This document shows positions 1-8,673 of a DNA stretch of 64,000 nucleotides, one piece after another (positions within the stretch are counted from its first letter, which is position 1; the number at the start of each line of letters is the position of its first letter). The stretch comes from GCA-2720975 sp964467985 (GTDB lineage: Bacteria > Planctomycetota > UBA1135 > GCA-002686595). The position numbers and the translations under genes are program-made. A model generated the notes under the pieces. The model had not been told where the DNA came from. It ran no database searches and saw only the letters and a program-made list of their open reading frames with translations. Where the stretch lies: positions 208,945-272,944 of the forward strand of contig CAYXTP010000005.1 of NCBI GenBank assembly GCA_964467985.1, written 5' to 3'.

Positions 1-481
1 GCATTGCAATCTCCGTGCCGGTCACCCGTCCTCCCTGAGAAGGCAGGCACCACCCAGCCAGAGCCTCTGGAGCGGCATTAATCGGGTGCCCGACCACTTG
101 CCACCCCATCCCTAGTCGCTGCCCATAGGGCGCGTGCAAGATCGCACACCCAGATGTGCGGTATTGCACCCCTGCCCTGGAGCCGGGAGACCCGCTTTCC
201 CAAGTCGGCACTGGCCAGTACCGCGACTCCTACTCCTGGCAGGTGCGTGCCGATGGGTATCGTCTCGCTTCATCGGTTCGCGTCTCATGCACCATGGGGA
301 TGAACTCCAGTGCAGCAGGCAGCATGGGCTCCGGACCTCGCCATTGCGCCTTGTTCCTACTGTCCTTTCAGCATGCCGCGGCGTGGCATACGGCTCCGCA
401 ATTGGCACGAGAAACACCCCGCGCTACTGACTCGCGAGAAGGTCGTGTAGACTCTCGATCCCCGCTCTCCAGCACCCGACC
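1..481. other. No gene recognised at window start
   Basis: Only short overlapping reading frames without recognisable domains occur here, and none has consistent coding character. The last 35 bases hold a possible -10 hexamer (TAGACT at 448-453) ahead of the TPR gene at 482. The stretch could be a long intergenic region or the decayed end of a gene lying to the left. Confidence 0.4.
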
Positions 482-916
482 ATGACCGACGTATCTGATC
501 AAGCACAGCAGCATTACCTCGAAGGGCTCAAGCTCTATGGGGAGGACCGACACGCCGAAGCAGCGGAGTGCCATCGCAAGGCCTTGGAGGGGGCTCCCGA
601 GTGGACCGATGCCATGCACGGTCTAGCCATGGCCCTCATGCATGCCGGTCAGGTGGACGATGCGATTGTCATTGGCAAGCGCATTTGCGAGCTCGATCCT
701 GAGGATGCGTTTGCGCACACGAGCCTGTCCATGTTCTACCAACGCAAGAGTGTCATTGCGCGCGAAGAAGGTGACGCGATGGCCTCGATGGGTTACATCG
801 AGGACGCAGAGGCTGAAGGCGCGAAGGCGCGCATGATCTCCTGGCGCGAAGAGTTGAAGAAGAATCCTGACGCCCCGCCCCCCGGCCCGGCGGGCAGCAT
901 GGATGTGATTCAGTAG
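482..916 (+). CDS. Small soluble TPR-repeat protein
   Basis: A 144-residue protein built of about two to three tetratricopeptide repeats. Residues 8-75 show the helix pairs with the spaced A/L/Y/G and P pattern, for example YLEGLKLYGEDRHAEAA and the ELDPEDAFAHTSL segment. There is no signal peptide or membrane segment, so a cytoplasmic protein-protein interaction role is likely, partner unknown. The tail is Pro-rich (DAPPPGPAG). The ATG follows CGACC directly, with no Shine-Dalgarno. The next gene runs convergently and ends 24 bases away. Such small TPR proteins are common in planctomycetes and the specific function cannot be deduced. Confidence 0.8.
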   Translation: MTDVSDQAQQHYLEGLKLYGEDRHAEAAECHRKALEGAPEWTDAMHGLAMALMHAGQVDDAIVIGKRICELDPEDAFAHTSLSMFYQRKSVIAREEGDAMASMGYIEDAEAEGAKARMISWREELKKNPDAPPPGPAGSMDVIQ

Positions 917-940
917 ACGGTCTCGAGGCCCGGCGATCGG

Positions 941-1255
941 CTATTCGCCGTCTTCGTCTTCCATTCCCAGGATCTTGCGACCCTCGGGAGTGATCAGCTG
1001 CGGTGACCACTGGGGTTGGAAGACCACTTCGATCTTGGTCTCGGTGACGCCTTCAAGCTTGTCCACCCGGCGACTCATCATGGCCGGGATCTCCTGGGCG
1101 CTGGGGCATGACTGGGAAGTCAGCGTCATGGTGATCTGCACGACGCTTTCCTCTACGCCCACTTCGTAGATGAGGCCGAGGTCGACGATGTTGACCGGGA
1201 TTTCGGGGTCAAAGACCTGACGGAGTTCGGAGTAGACGTCTTCTGAGGTAACCAT
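941..1255 (-). CDS. MIP18/DUF59 family protein (SufT/PaaD-like)
   Basis: A 104-residue protein of the MIP18 (DUF59) family, whose members assist iron-sulfur cluster assembly or maturation of Fe-S enzymes. The family signature FDPEIPVNIVDLGLIY is at residues 15-30. The conserved cysteine is in the segment TSQSCPSAQEIP (Cys50). The length equals one DUF59 domain plus a short acidic tail (GMEDEDGE). It is transcribed divergently from the radical SAM gene at 1390, a possible Fe-S client, though that link is inference. No suf or nif gene is in the window. The family assignment is secure, the exact client is not. Confidence 0.88.
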   Translation of the reverse strand: MVTSEDVYSELRQVFDPEIPVNIVDLGLIYEVGVEESVVQITMTLTSQSCPSAQEIPAMMSRRVDKLEGVTETKIEVVFQPQWSPQLITPEGRKILGMEDEDGE

Positions 1256-1377
1256 GGGAAGCTGGGTGCGTGGGGTCCTGTGGGGATTGAGGGCACGAGT
1301 TTAGCGCCCTTTTGGCCAAACTCTACCCCGAACGGAAGAGTTGGCTGCCGGGGGCAATTGAGGGTGCGCCAAGCAGC

Positions 1378-1383
1378 TAGAAT
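1378..1383 (+). promoter_or_regulatory. -10 element TAGAAT, leaderless start
   Basis: TAGAAT lies exactly 6 bases before the GTG start of the radical SAM gene at 1390, so transcription would begin at the start codon. The same spacing recurs at eight other genes of this window. Confidence 0.6.
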
Positions 1384-1389
1384 CAGGCC

Positions 1390-2268
1390 GTGATCCCGTA
1401 CGAAGGCACCCTCTACCGCCCTCCCAGCGAGGCCCATTCCCTGATTCTCCAGGCCACTCTGGGCTGCAGCTACAACCGCTGCACCTTCTGCGTGATGTAT
1501 CGCGAGAAGAGCTTTCGGGTGCGGTCACTGGATGCCTTGCGGGAAGAAATCGCGTGGGCACGGGACCACATGGGAGTGGTGCGCAAGGTGTTCCTGGCGG
1601 ACGGGGATGCGCTGATGGCCAAGGCGCGCTTTCTGGAGTCGCTACTCGATGAGTTGAACGCGGCCTTTCCGGACCTGCGACGAGTGAGTGTTTACGCCTC
1701 GCCCCAGTCCCTGGCCGTGCGCACCGTGGAAGAGATGCAACGCTTGGCCGCCAAGGGTTTGACCCTCTATTACCTCGGCATCGAGTCGGGCGATGATCAG
1801 GTGTTGAGAGACCTCGACAAGGGCGTGGACGCCAGGGAAATGGTGCGCGTGGCGAACAAGGCTCACGAGGCGGGCGTGAAGCTATCGACCATGATCCTGC
1901 TCGGAGCCGGGGGGCGCGAAGCCTCCTTGCGTCACGCGCGCCATTCAGCCGACGTGGTCAACGCCATCAACCCTCGATTCATCAGCACCCTGGTTATGAC
2001 TCCGGTGGAAGGTACCCCCCTGTGGGACGACCACCTGGCCGGGAAGGTGGACGAGCTCAGCCCCGTTGAGTTGGCCTGCGAACTCAAGGAATTTTTGGAC
2101 CACTTGAAAGTCCGGGGTTCGGTCTTCCGCTCAAACCACGCCAGCAACTACCTGGCGCTGAAAGGCAACCTGCCCAAGGAACAAGAGGCGCTTGTTGGGT
2201 ATTTGGAGGGTGTCATTGCCCGCCCCGACGAGGCCCATTTTGCACCCGAGTGGATCCGCGGACTGTAG
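1390..2268 (+). CDS. Radical SAM protein
   Basis: A 292-residue radical SAM enzyme. The cluster motif at residues 26-34 reads CSYNRCTFC, giving CX4CX2C rather than the usual CX3CX2C; this spacing is typical of a COG1032-like subgroup with a GCSxNxCxFC signature. A glycine-rich SAM-binding region (YLGIESGDDQVL, residues about 135-146) and further barrel strands follow. There is no B12-binding or TRAM domain. Start is GTG, 6 bases after a TAGAAT -10 element and with no room for a Shine-Dalgarno. The substrate is unknown and none is suggested by the neighbours. Confidence 0.85.
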   Translation: MIPYEGTLYRPPSEAHSLILQATLGCSYNRCTFCVMYREKSFRVRSLDALREEIAWARDHMGVVRKVFLADGDALMAKARFLESLLDELNAAFPDLRRVSVYASPQSLAVRTVEEMQRLAAKGLTLYYLGIESGDDQVLRDLDKGVDAREMVRVANKAHEAGVKLSTMILLGAGGREASLRHARHSADVVNAINPRFISTLVMTPVEGTPLWDDHLAGKVDELSPVELACELKEFLDHLKVRGSVFRSNHASNYLALKGNLPKEQEALVGYLEGVIARPDEAHFAPEWIRGL

Positions 2269-2369
2269 CGCGTCCGGACCCCTACCCAAATCAGACAAGT
2301 TTGGGACCTTTCGGTTCCGCCGGGCCCCCGCACAATGGGCCACCCATTTCCCCCTAGCCTGCATCGCCC

Positions 2370-4181
2370 ATGCTTCAGCGTTCTCCCCTTGCCGTCCGCC
2401 TGCTGTTCGGAACGGCCCTCGTGGCCCTGACCGCACAACTCGTTCCCGCTCAAAACCGAGGCGCCACCTCCAAGCCCCACGCCCTGCGCGGTGTGCGATT
2501 GGAATCCGGTGACGATGCCGCACTCCATACGATCCTCTTGAGGGGCGGACGCATCGAGGCCATCCAGTCCGCCGATGCGGAGATTCCCGCCGACATGCTG
2601 GAGATTGATGCGGAGGGCCTGCTGGCGTTGCCTGCTTTTCTTGACGCGTGGACTCAAACCGGATGTGAGACCCCTTCGCCGGTGATCGAGCAGGACCGGC
2701 CCGCCTCGGAAGGCGCCAACGTGTTGGCGGACATGCGCTTGGCGAACCGCAAGGGAATCCAACCTGCGTTCGAGGCGGCCGACGTCTACGCATTGGATGC
2801 GGGTGGTGTTGAGGGCCATCGCAAGGCCGGGTTTGGGGTGCTCTTGAGTGCACCCTCGGGGGAGATCCTGGCGGGACACAGTGCATTGACCCTCTTGCTC
2901 GACGCCGCCCGCCGGGATGTTGTCATCCGGTCTGGCGTGCTGCAGCACGCGGCCTTCCGCGCCAGCGGTTCGGGATACCCGAACACGCTGATGGGCTTCC
3001 ACGCGCAATTGCGCCAGTTCTTTTACGACACCCAGTACAACTTTGAACTCGGGGCACGGCGCGAGGCAGGCAAGGCCGGACCGCGCCCGGCTTGGGACCG
3101 CGACCTGGTCGTCGGCGCCCGCATCCTCGACGGCGAAGAAGTCCTGTTGTGTGAGGCGACGTCAGCACGGGATATCCGGCGCTGGATCCGGCTGTCGGAC
3201 GAATTCGGATTCAAGATCGCCATCGCCGGCGGTGCTGAGGCCTGGAAGGCTGCTGCGGAGTTGGCCGAGCGCGAGATCCCCGTCGTGCTCGACCTGGATT
3301 GGGGCAAGGAGGAGAAGGATCCCGACGCCGTAGATGAGGAGAATGAGGAGGAAGACGAAGGGGGTGAGGCTGCTGACGCTCCCGAGGAGGAGGAGGGCGC
3401 CGAAGAAGTCGAAGAGGGACCCGCGGGCATCGACTACGACTACCACGAGCCCGAGGGCATTCAGCGCGAGAAACGACGCCTCTGGGTTGAACGCCGGGAC
3501 AACGCCCTGCGGCTGCAAGAAGCTGGTGTGCAAGTTTTCTTCGGGACCGGATCGCGCAAGGCCTCGGAGTTGCTCGATTCACTGCGCACCCTGGTCGAGG
3601 TGGGGTACCCAGCGGACTTGGTTCAGGCGACCCTGACCTCTTCGGCGGCCGAGTGGCTCGGCGTCGATGGGGAATTCGGTCGGTTGACACCCGGGCTCTC
3701 GGCCACCCTCTCACTCTGGAGTGGCGATCCGACCGACGAGGACGCACAAGTTGTGTGGTCGTTCGTTGACGGCTTTCCACAGGAATTCGAACTCAAGAAA
3801 GGTGGCGCCGGAGACGGCCCGGCAGAGGGTGTGGACCTCACCGGATCTTGGACGATTGCTATGGGAACAGAACAAGGCGGGGGCGGCAGCGCGACCTTGT
3901 CCATGGACGAAGAGGGCGCCATCAAGGGCACCGCTCTCTTGGCCGAAACCTCGGGTGGTGAGGAAGAGGAGGTTGCCGTTCGCGGAACCGTTTCTGGACA
4001 CGACGTCGAGTTGATCTTCACGATCGACATGGGCGGGACGCAGGCCGACCTTGTGGTGGAAGGCAAGATCAAGGGCGATTCATTCAGTGGCACCGGGACC
4101 CTGAGTGTCGGCGGTCAGGAAATCGAAATGGAAGTCACGGCGGAGCGAACGCCCGACGCAGGACAAGGAGGTGTCCAGTGA
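2370..4181 (+). CDS. Secreted amidohydrolase-like protein without catalytic histidines
   Basis: A 603-residue exported protein (signal peptide about 1-27, ending VPAQ). Residues about 35-465 follow the imidazolonepropionase-like amidohydrolase layout: small beta domain, LLRGGRIEAI, barrel, and the closing GEFGRLTPGLSATLSLWSGDP. The first metal motif, normally PGxxDxHxH, reads PAFLDAWTQ at 88-96, so both histidines are replaced (Trp94, Gln96). A strongly acidic Glu/Asp stretch fills about residues 320-350. The C-terminal 110 residues form an extra beta-rich domain (DLTGSWTIAMGTEQ...). It overlaps the next gene by one base and is surely co-expressed with it. A non-catalytic partner subunit is the likely role, by inference. 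Confidence 0.8.
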   Translation: MLQRSPLAVRLLFGTALVALTAQLVPAQNRGATSKPHALRGVRLESGDDAALHTILLRGGRIEAIQSADAEIPADMLEIDAEGLLALPAFLDAWTQTGCETPSPVIEQDRPASEGANVLADMRLANRKGIQPAFEAADVYALDAGGVEGHRKAGFGVLLSAPSGEILAGHSALTLLLDAARRDVVIRSGVLQHAAFRASGSGYPNTLMGFHAQLRQFFYDTQYNFELGARREAGKAGPRPAWDRDLVVGARILDGEEVLLCEATSARDIRRWIRLSDEFGFKIAIAGGAEAWKAAAELAEREIPVVLDLDWGKEEKDPDAVDEENEEEDEGGEAADAPEEEEGAEEVEEGPAGIDYDYHEPEGIQREKRRLWVERRDNALRLQEAGVQVFFGTGSRKASELLDSLRTLVEVGYPADLVQATLTSSAAEWLGVDGEFGRLTPGLSATLSLWSGDPTDEDAQVVWSFVDGFPQEFELKKGGAGDGPAEGVDLTGSWTIAMGTEQGGGGSATLSMDEEGAIKGTALLAETSGGEEEEVAVRGTVSGHDVELIFTIDMGGTQADLVVEGKIKGDSFSGTGTLSVGGQEIEMEVTAERTPDAGQGGVQ

Positions 4182-6907
4182 TGAACTCAATCATGTACCT
4201 ACAGCGAATCCTCCCCACTTCATTGCTTCTGGCCGGAGTCGCTCTCGGCGCCCCAGTTGCCTTCGCGGGGCAAGACCACCCGCTTGAGACGGACGCCAAC
4301 CGGGTGCCTGAGCTTGATTTTGGCGACGTGGTGGTCTTGCGCAACGCCACGATTCACACCGCAGTGCGGCCGGCCTTCAAGGGCACAGTGGTGGTTCAGG
4401 GGGGCAAGATCCGTTCGGTCGTCACCGAGGGCGAGCCTGTCGACTCACCGCAGGGGGCCATGGTCGTCGATCTGGACGGCATGCATCTGGCGCCAGGTGT
4501 GGTCGACACCCACTCCCACATCGCGATCGACAGGGGTGTCAATGAGGGCACCGTCTCGATCACCGCTGAAGTCACCATGCGTGATGTGGTCAATGCGGAC
4601 GATGTCTCGATCTATCGGGCGTTGGCCGGTGGAGTGACCACGATTCGTTTGCTGCACGGCTCCGCCAATGCGATCGGTGGTCGGGACGCTGTGTTGAAAT
4701 TGCGCTGGGGCGCGACGGCCGACGAGCTGCTCATCGCCGATGCCGAACAGGGCATCAAGTTCGCTCTGGGCGAAAACCCCAAGCGCTCCAATTGGGGGAG
4801 CGGCGGCCGATTCCCTGCCACGCGCATGGGCATCGAAGCTCTTTACCAGCGCGCTTTCGAGCGTGCGCGCGAATATCAGGGACAGGTCGACGGCTACGTG
4901 GCAAGCAAAGCCGCTGGAGCCGATCCCGCCCCCGTTCGCCGCGACCTGCGACTGGAAGTCTTGGCGGACATCTTGTCCCAGGACGTGATCGTCCACTCCC
5001 ACTGCTACCGCGCGGACGAGATCTTGATGCTGATCCGTACGGCGCAGCAGTTTGGTTTCCGCATCGGCACCCTGCAGCATGTGCTCGAGGGCTACAAGGT
5101 GGCCCACGAGATGGCGCTGGCGGGTGTGCCGGGTTCGGCCTTCGCGGACTGGTGGGGCTACAAGGTCGAGGCCTACGACGCGATTCCCCAAGGCCCGCAC
5201 CTGATGAACAAGGCGGGGGTGTTGACCTCCATCAACTCGGATTCGGGCGAGATGATGCGGCGGCTCTTTGAAGAAGCGGCCAAGTCTGTGCGCTACGCGG
5301 GAATGGACCGCGTGGAAGCTCTGAAATTGGTCACGTTGAACGGCGCTCTGCAGCTTGGACTGGGAGACCGCCTGGGCTCCATCGAAGTGGGCAAGGACGC
5401 CGACTTGGTTCTCCTGAATGGCGATCCTCTCTCCAGCCTCTCGCGCGTGGAATGGACCATGGTCGAGGGCGAACTGCAGTTTCAGCGTCGGGACGCCTTT
5501 GGACTGGATTCGAATCCCGGAACGGTCAGTTCGATCGAGGAGCCCGCGCGGCAGATTCCCAGTGGGCTCTCGGGAGCGTTGACGATCCTGGCCGGAGGAA
5601 CCATCCACACCGTTACGGACGGAGTGATCGAGGGCGGTAGCCTTGTCATGCAGGGCGACCGCATCGTGGCTGTCGAGGCCAATTGGAATCAGATCGAAGG
5701 CGCTCGCGTCATCGATGTGACAGGCATGCACGTTTGGCCCGGCATGATTTCTCTCGACAGCTCGGTTGGTTTGCATGAGATCGGCGCGGTCAAGGCAACC
5801 GACGACACAAGCGAAATCGGCGGCAATCAGCCTGACCTACGCGTCACGGCCGCGATCCACGCCGAGTCGGCCCACATCGGGGTCACGCGCCACAACGGGA
5901 TCACCCGCGTGCAGACAGCCCCCAGGGGCCGTGGGCCGGTCCTGGGTCAGTCGGCAATCTTGCAGCTCGATGGTTTCACTTGGGAGGAAATGCTGAAAGT
6001 GGACCGCGACATGTTGCATGTCAGCTTCCCGCGCATCTCCAACGTGGACCGCGACAACCAGGCAGAGGAGATCGGGACGGAACACATCCATGACAACATT
6101 TGCGGACACGAGCACGGCGAATACGACTGCTTCACCTCCGGTGCCTTTATGCCGGCCCCGGCCGAGGAAGCTGGCGGATCGCGCGGCGCGGACAACGAGG
6201 CGGTCAAGGCTTTGCACGAGCTCTTCGACGAGGCCCTCGATTACGGGCGTCGGCGTGATGGAGCGGCGGAGGCTGGCCAACCCGCACCCGTGTGGGATGC
6301 TCGACTCGATGCGCTAGTTCCATTCGCGCGCGGGGAAAAACCTGTGGCTCTGCACGCGAGCAACGCACAGACAATCCTCTCCGCGGCTGAGTTCGCCGCT
6401 GAGCGCGAACTGGATGGCCTGATCTACGGTGGGCGCGAGGCCTGGAAGGTGGCTTCAGTGCTGGCCGAGACTGGAATGCCCGTCGTGGTTGAGAAGGTTT
6501 GGGGCATTCCCTCCAGTTCCTACGACCCCTACGACTCCGCCTTTGCCAATGCAGCGGTCCTGCAGCGCGCCGGGGTGCCCTTCGCGATTACAACGAACGA
6601 CTCCGAGAACGAGCGCAACCTGCCTTTCCAAGCCGCCAAGGCTGCTGCCTTCGGGCTTCCGCTGGAAGAGGCGGTGCGCTCGGTGACCTGGTATCCGGCA
6701 CAGCTCCTCGGCATCGAAGACAGTGTCGGCAGCCTGAAGGCGGGCAAGGTGGCAGACGTTGTGGTCACCACAGGGCATCTGCTCGAGATTGATGCTGCGG
6801 CGCAATACCTGTTCATCGGCGGCCGTGAAGTGGACCTGGGTGATGACAAACAGTCACGCCTCTACGAGCGCTACTCCAAGCGTTTGCAGGACGTCCGCTC
6901 CCGCTGA
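4181..6907 (+). CDS. Secreted tandem amidohydrolase (two domains)
   Basis: A 908-residue exported protein with two amidohydrolase domains in tandem. Domain 1 (about 45-430) has the metal ligands: HSH at 111-113, HSH at 272-274, His300 in LQHVLEG and Asp354 in INSDSGE. Domain 2 (about 460-900) has the same fold markers (GGTIHTVTDGVIEGG, GSLKAGKVADVVV) but lacks the HxH (MISLDSSVGLHEI), so it is probably inactive and resembles the upstream protein. A signal peptide covers about 1-30. The start is ATG 4181 with a strong GGAGGTG ahead of it; an in-frame GTG lies just before. Domain 1 probably cleaves a cyclic amide or dipeptide-like substrate in the periplasm, substrate unknown. Confidence 0.87.
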   Translation: MNSIMYLQRILPTSLLLAGVALGAPVAFAGQDHPLETDANRVPELDFGDVVVLRNATIHTAVRPAFKGTVVVQGGKIRSVVTEGEPVDSPQGAMVVDLDGMHLAPGVVDTHSHIAIDRGVNEGTVSITAEVTMRDVVNADDVSIYRALAGGVTTIRLLHGSANAIGGRDAVLKLRWGATADELLIADAEQGIKFALGENPKRSNWGSGGRFPATRMGIEALYQRAFERAREYQGQVDGYVASKAAGADPAPVRRDLRLEVLADILSQDVIVHSHCYRADEILMLIRTAQQFGFRIGTLQHVLEGYKVAHEMALAGVPGSAFADWWGYKVEAYDAIPQGPHLMNKAGVLTSINSDSGEMMRRLFEEAAKSVRYAGMDRVEALKLVTLNGALQLGLGDRLGSIEVGKDADLVLLNGDPLSSLSRVEWTMVEGELQFQRRDAFGLDSNPGTVSSIEEPARQIPSGLSGALTILAGGTIHTVTDGVIEGGSLVMQGDRIVAVEANWNQIEGARVIDVTGMHVWPGMISLDSSVGLHEIGAVKATDDTSEIGGNQPDLRVTAAIHAESAHIGVTRHNGITRVQTAPRGRGPVLGQSAILQLDGFTWEEMLKVDRDMLHVSFPRISNVDRDNQAEEIGTEHIHDNICGHEHGEYDCFTSGAFMPAPAEEAGGSRGADNEAVKALHELFDEALDYGRRRDGAAEAGQPAPVWDARLDALVPFARGEKPVALHASNAQTILSAAEFAAERELDGLIYGGREAWKVASVLAETGMPVVVEKVWGIPSSSYDPYDSAFANAAVLQRAGVPFAITTNDSENERNLPFQAAKAAAFGLPLEEAVRSVTWYPAQLLGIEDSVGSLKAGKVADVVVTTGHLLEIDAAAQYLFIGGREVDLGDDKQSRLYERYSKRLQDVRSR

Positions 6908-6933
6908 GCCGAGCAACCGTCTGGTGCCAACGT

Positions 6934-6951
6934 CCCTGGTGCAAGCCAGGG
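6934..6951. terminator. Small hairpin after amidohydrolase gene
   Basis: CCCTGG, a 6-base loop, then CCAGGG, 26 bases after the stop of the tandem amidohydrolase gene. There is no T-tract, so intrinsic termination is uncertain. The flanking 6952-7003 contains a tRNA T-loop-like string but no tRNA fold. Confidence 0.3.
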
Positions 6952-7003
6952 GTGTGGGCCCGGATTCGAACCCGCGCCGCTAGCTAACGCGAACAGGCGC
7001 GGT

Positions 7004-7132
7004 CTAGCGGCCGAATAGGAGGGCCAGGAAGCCCATCCAAAGCAGAACGCCCAAGATACGATCCCGCCGACGTGCGGGGTCTGCGGGTGCGCGAGCAGCC
7101 AAGAGCGTGGGGATGATCTCTCCGTGATTCAT
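7004..7132 (-). CDS. Predicted 42-residue single-pass membrane peptide
   Basis: A short frame of 42 codons plus stop with clear protein character. A polar N-terminal half begins MNHGEIIPTLLAARAP and contains the basic stretch RRRDR. It is followed by one hydrophobic helix, ILGVLLWMGFLALLFGR, directly before the stop. The Arg-rich segment before the helix predicts an N-in orientation by the positive-inside rule. It is convergent to the amidohydrolase gene, and no good Shine-Dalgarno is visible. No family is recognised. The case rests on composition alone, so it may not be translated. Confidence 0.45.
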   Translation of the reverse strand: MNHGEIIPTLLAARAPADPARRRDRILGVLLWMGFLALLFGR

Positions 7133-7324
7133 GTTCGGGAGCTATCCTAGGCCTCAATAGCGATGGTTCCACGCCATGAAAATCCAGGAGTTTGTGGGGT
7201 TGAAACTACCTACGGAGCAATGCCGGGTTTCGTAGCTTTTTCAAGGACTCCGCTTCTGGGGCCCTTACAGCGCTCTTGCAAGCGCGATCCCCGAGTCTCG
7301 ATTGGCAAGTGAAGAGGTTTGAGC

Positions 7325-7639
7325 ATGAAACAGATTGAAGTGACCTGCCCCTGCTGCGAGGCCGTTTTGCAGGTGGACGTGCTGACCCAAAAAGTCATGC
7401 GTCACGCAAAGCCCAGTCAGGTAGATGAGACGGGTAAGGCCGTCTTGGACGAAGGGCGTTGGGACTCGGCGCAGCAGACCGTGTCCGACCGGGGCGAGCG
7501 CGGGCGCGATCAGTTCGAGGATGCGTTGGGCAAGGAGAAGACTCGCGAGGGGGATCTCGATGACCTGTTTGACGCCGCGCAGCGCAAGTTACGCGAGCGG
7601 CGCAAACGTATGGAAGATGAGGGTCCGGGGCTGAGCTAG
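7325..7639 (+). CDS. Small zinc-finger-like hypothetical protein
   Basis: A 104-residue protein starting MKQIEVTCPCCEAVLQVDV, so a CxxC knuckle (Cys8-Cys11) stands at the N-terminus and may bind zinc or help form a small ribbon. No second CxxC is present. The rest is highly charged and helical (RGERGRDQFEDALGKEK, then AAQRKLRERRKRMEDE). The start at ATG 7325 is supported by GAAGAGG 8 bases upstream. Similar short proteins occur as hypotheticals in planctomycetes. The function is unknown; a regulator or an assembly factor are both possible. Confidence 0.72.
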   Translation: MKQIEVTCPCCEAVLQVDVLTQKVMRHAKPSQVDETGKAVLDEGRWDSAQQTVSDRGERGRDQFEDALGKEKTREGDLDDLFDAAQRKLRERRKRMEDEGPGLS

Positions 7640-7757
7640 AGCGGGGTCTTGCAAGGACGAGTCTGGGTAATCGAACCCCGGCAGCGAATTCGACAAGTTG
7701 CGAGGAAAGCGGGAACTGACCCTGGCGTCGCCCTCTCCCGAGAGGCCCAATAAGCCC

Positions 7758-8573
7758 ATGTCAAATAGCCGCTATCGGGCCGTGAAGGCCTACAGGAATG
7801 AGAAGTTCGTAGGCAGCTCCGACGGACGTCCGTTGCGCATTCTTGCCGAGTACCTCGAACCGGAATCGCGCTTCGAGGAACTGAATGTAGAGGACACCAT
7901 TGTCGTCTTCGGATCCGCGCGCATCCCCTCGCGCGAGGAAGCGCAGGCTCGCGTGAAAGCCGCCGAAGAAGGAGACGGTGACTTGAAGCTCGCCCAACGC
8001 GATCTCGAGATGTCACGCTTCTACGAGGCGGCCCGAGAGTTATCTGCACGTTTGACAACCTGGTCCAAGAGCCTTGAGGGTTCCAGGCGGCGGTTCGTGA
8101 TTTGCTCCGGCGGCGGGCCGGGCATCATGGAAGCTGCCAACCGAGGAGCATCGGAGGCAAAGGGTGAGAACATCGGCCTCAACATCTCCCTGCCTTTCGA
8201 GCAGAGTGACAACCCCTACATCACCCACCGCTTGTCTTTCGAGTTCCACTACTTCTTCATGCGCAAGTTTTGGTTCTCCTATCTGGCCAAGGCGATGATC
8301 GTCTTCCCTGGGGGCTTCGGGACGCTCGACGAGTTCATGGAAGTGCTGACGCTCATCCAGACACTGAAGATCAAGAAGAAGCTCCCGATCGTGCTGTTCG
8401 GGACCAGTTTCTGGGACGAGGTCCTGCACTTCGAGCCCATGGCTCGCTACGGGACGATCAGTCCCGAAGACACAGACCTGTTCTTCAGCACCGATTCCGT
8501 AGACGACGCCTACGAACACCTGGTCAAGGAGCTGACTGAGCACGCCCTGGGTAATCCAGGGGGCGGGATGTAA
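7758..8573 (+). CDS. LOG family protein (TIGR00730 Rossmann fold)
   Basis: A 271-residue protein of the LOG/lysine decarboxylase-like family. Known members hydrolyse nucleoside 5'-monophosphates to base and ribose 5-phosphate. The diagnostic motifs are present: GGGPGIMEAANRGA from residue 118 and PGGFGTLDEFME at 184-195. The N-terminal 50 residues (MSNSRYRAVKAYRNEKFVGS...) extend beyond the short plant-type LOGs, as in the longer bacterial branch. ATG 7758 is preferred to an in-frame TTG 60 bases upstream because the extra 20 residues look non-coding. The physiological substrate is not determined by the sequence. Confidence 0.88.
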   Translation: MSNSRYRAVKAYRNEKFVGSSDGRPLRILAEYLEPESRFEELNVEDTIVVFGSARIPSREEAQARVKAAEEGDGDLKLAQRDLEMSRFYEAARELSARLTTWSKSLEGSRRRFVICSGGGPGIMEAANRGASEAKGENIGLNISLPFEQSDNPYITHRLSFEFHYFFMRKFWFSYLAKAMIVFPGGFGTLDEFMEVLTLIQTLKIKKKLPIVLFGTSFWDEVLHFEPMARYGTISPEDTDLFFSTDSVDDAYEHLVKELTEHALGNPGGGM

Positions 8574-8673
8574 GCGCTAGGCTTGAGCTTCGGCCCAGGA
8601 GCAGATGACCCGCGACACGGAGCTCCGATAGGGCTCGCAGAGAGTATGGTGTCGCGCCAGTCCCTACCCAACC

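Noticed and set aside
6955..6985. tRNA-like T-loop string (GGGTTCGAATCC on the minus strand)
   Set aside because: The flanking 5-bp stem does not pair, no acceptor stem partner exists upstream, and the anticodon region overlaps the end of the small membrane peptide. Not a tRNA gene.
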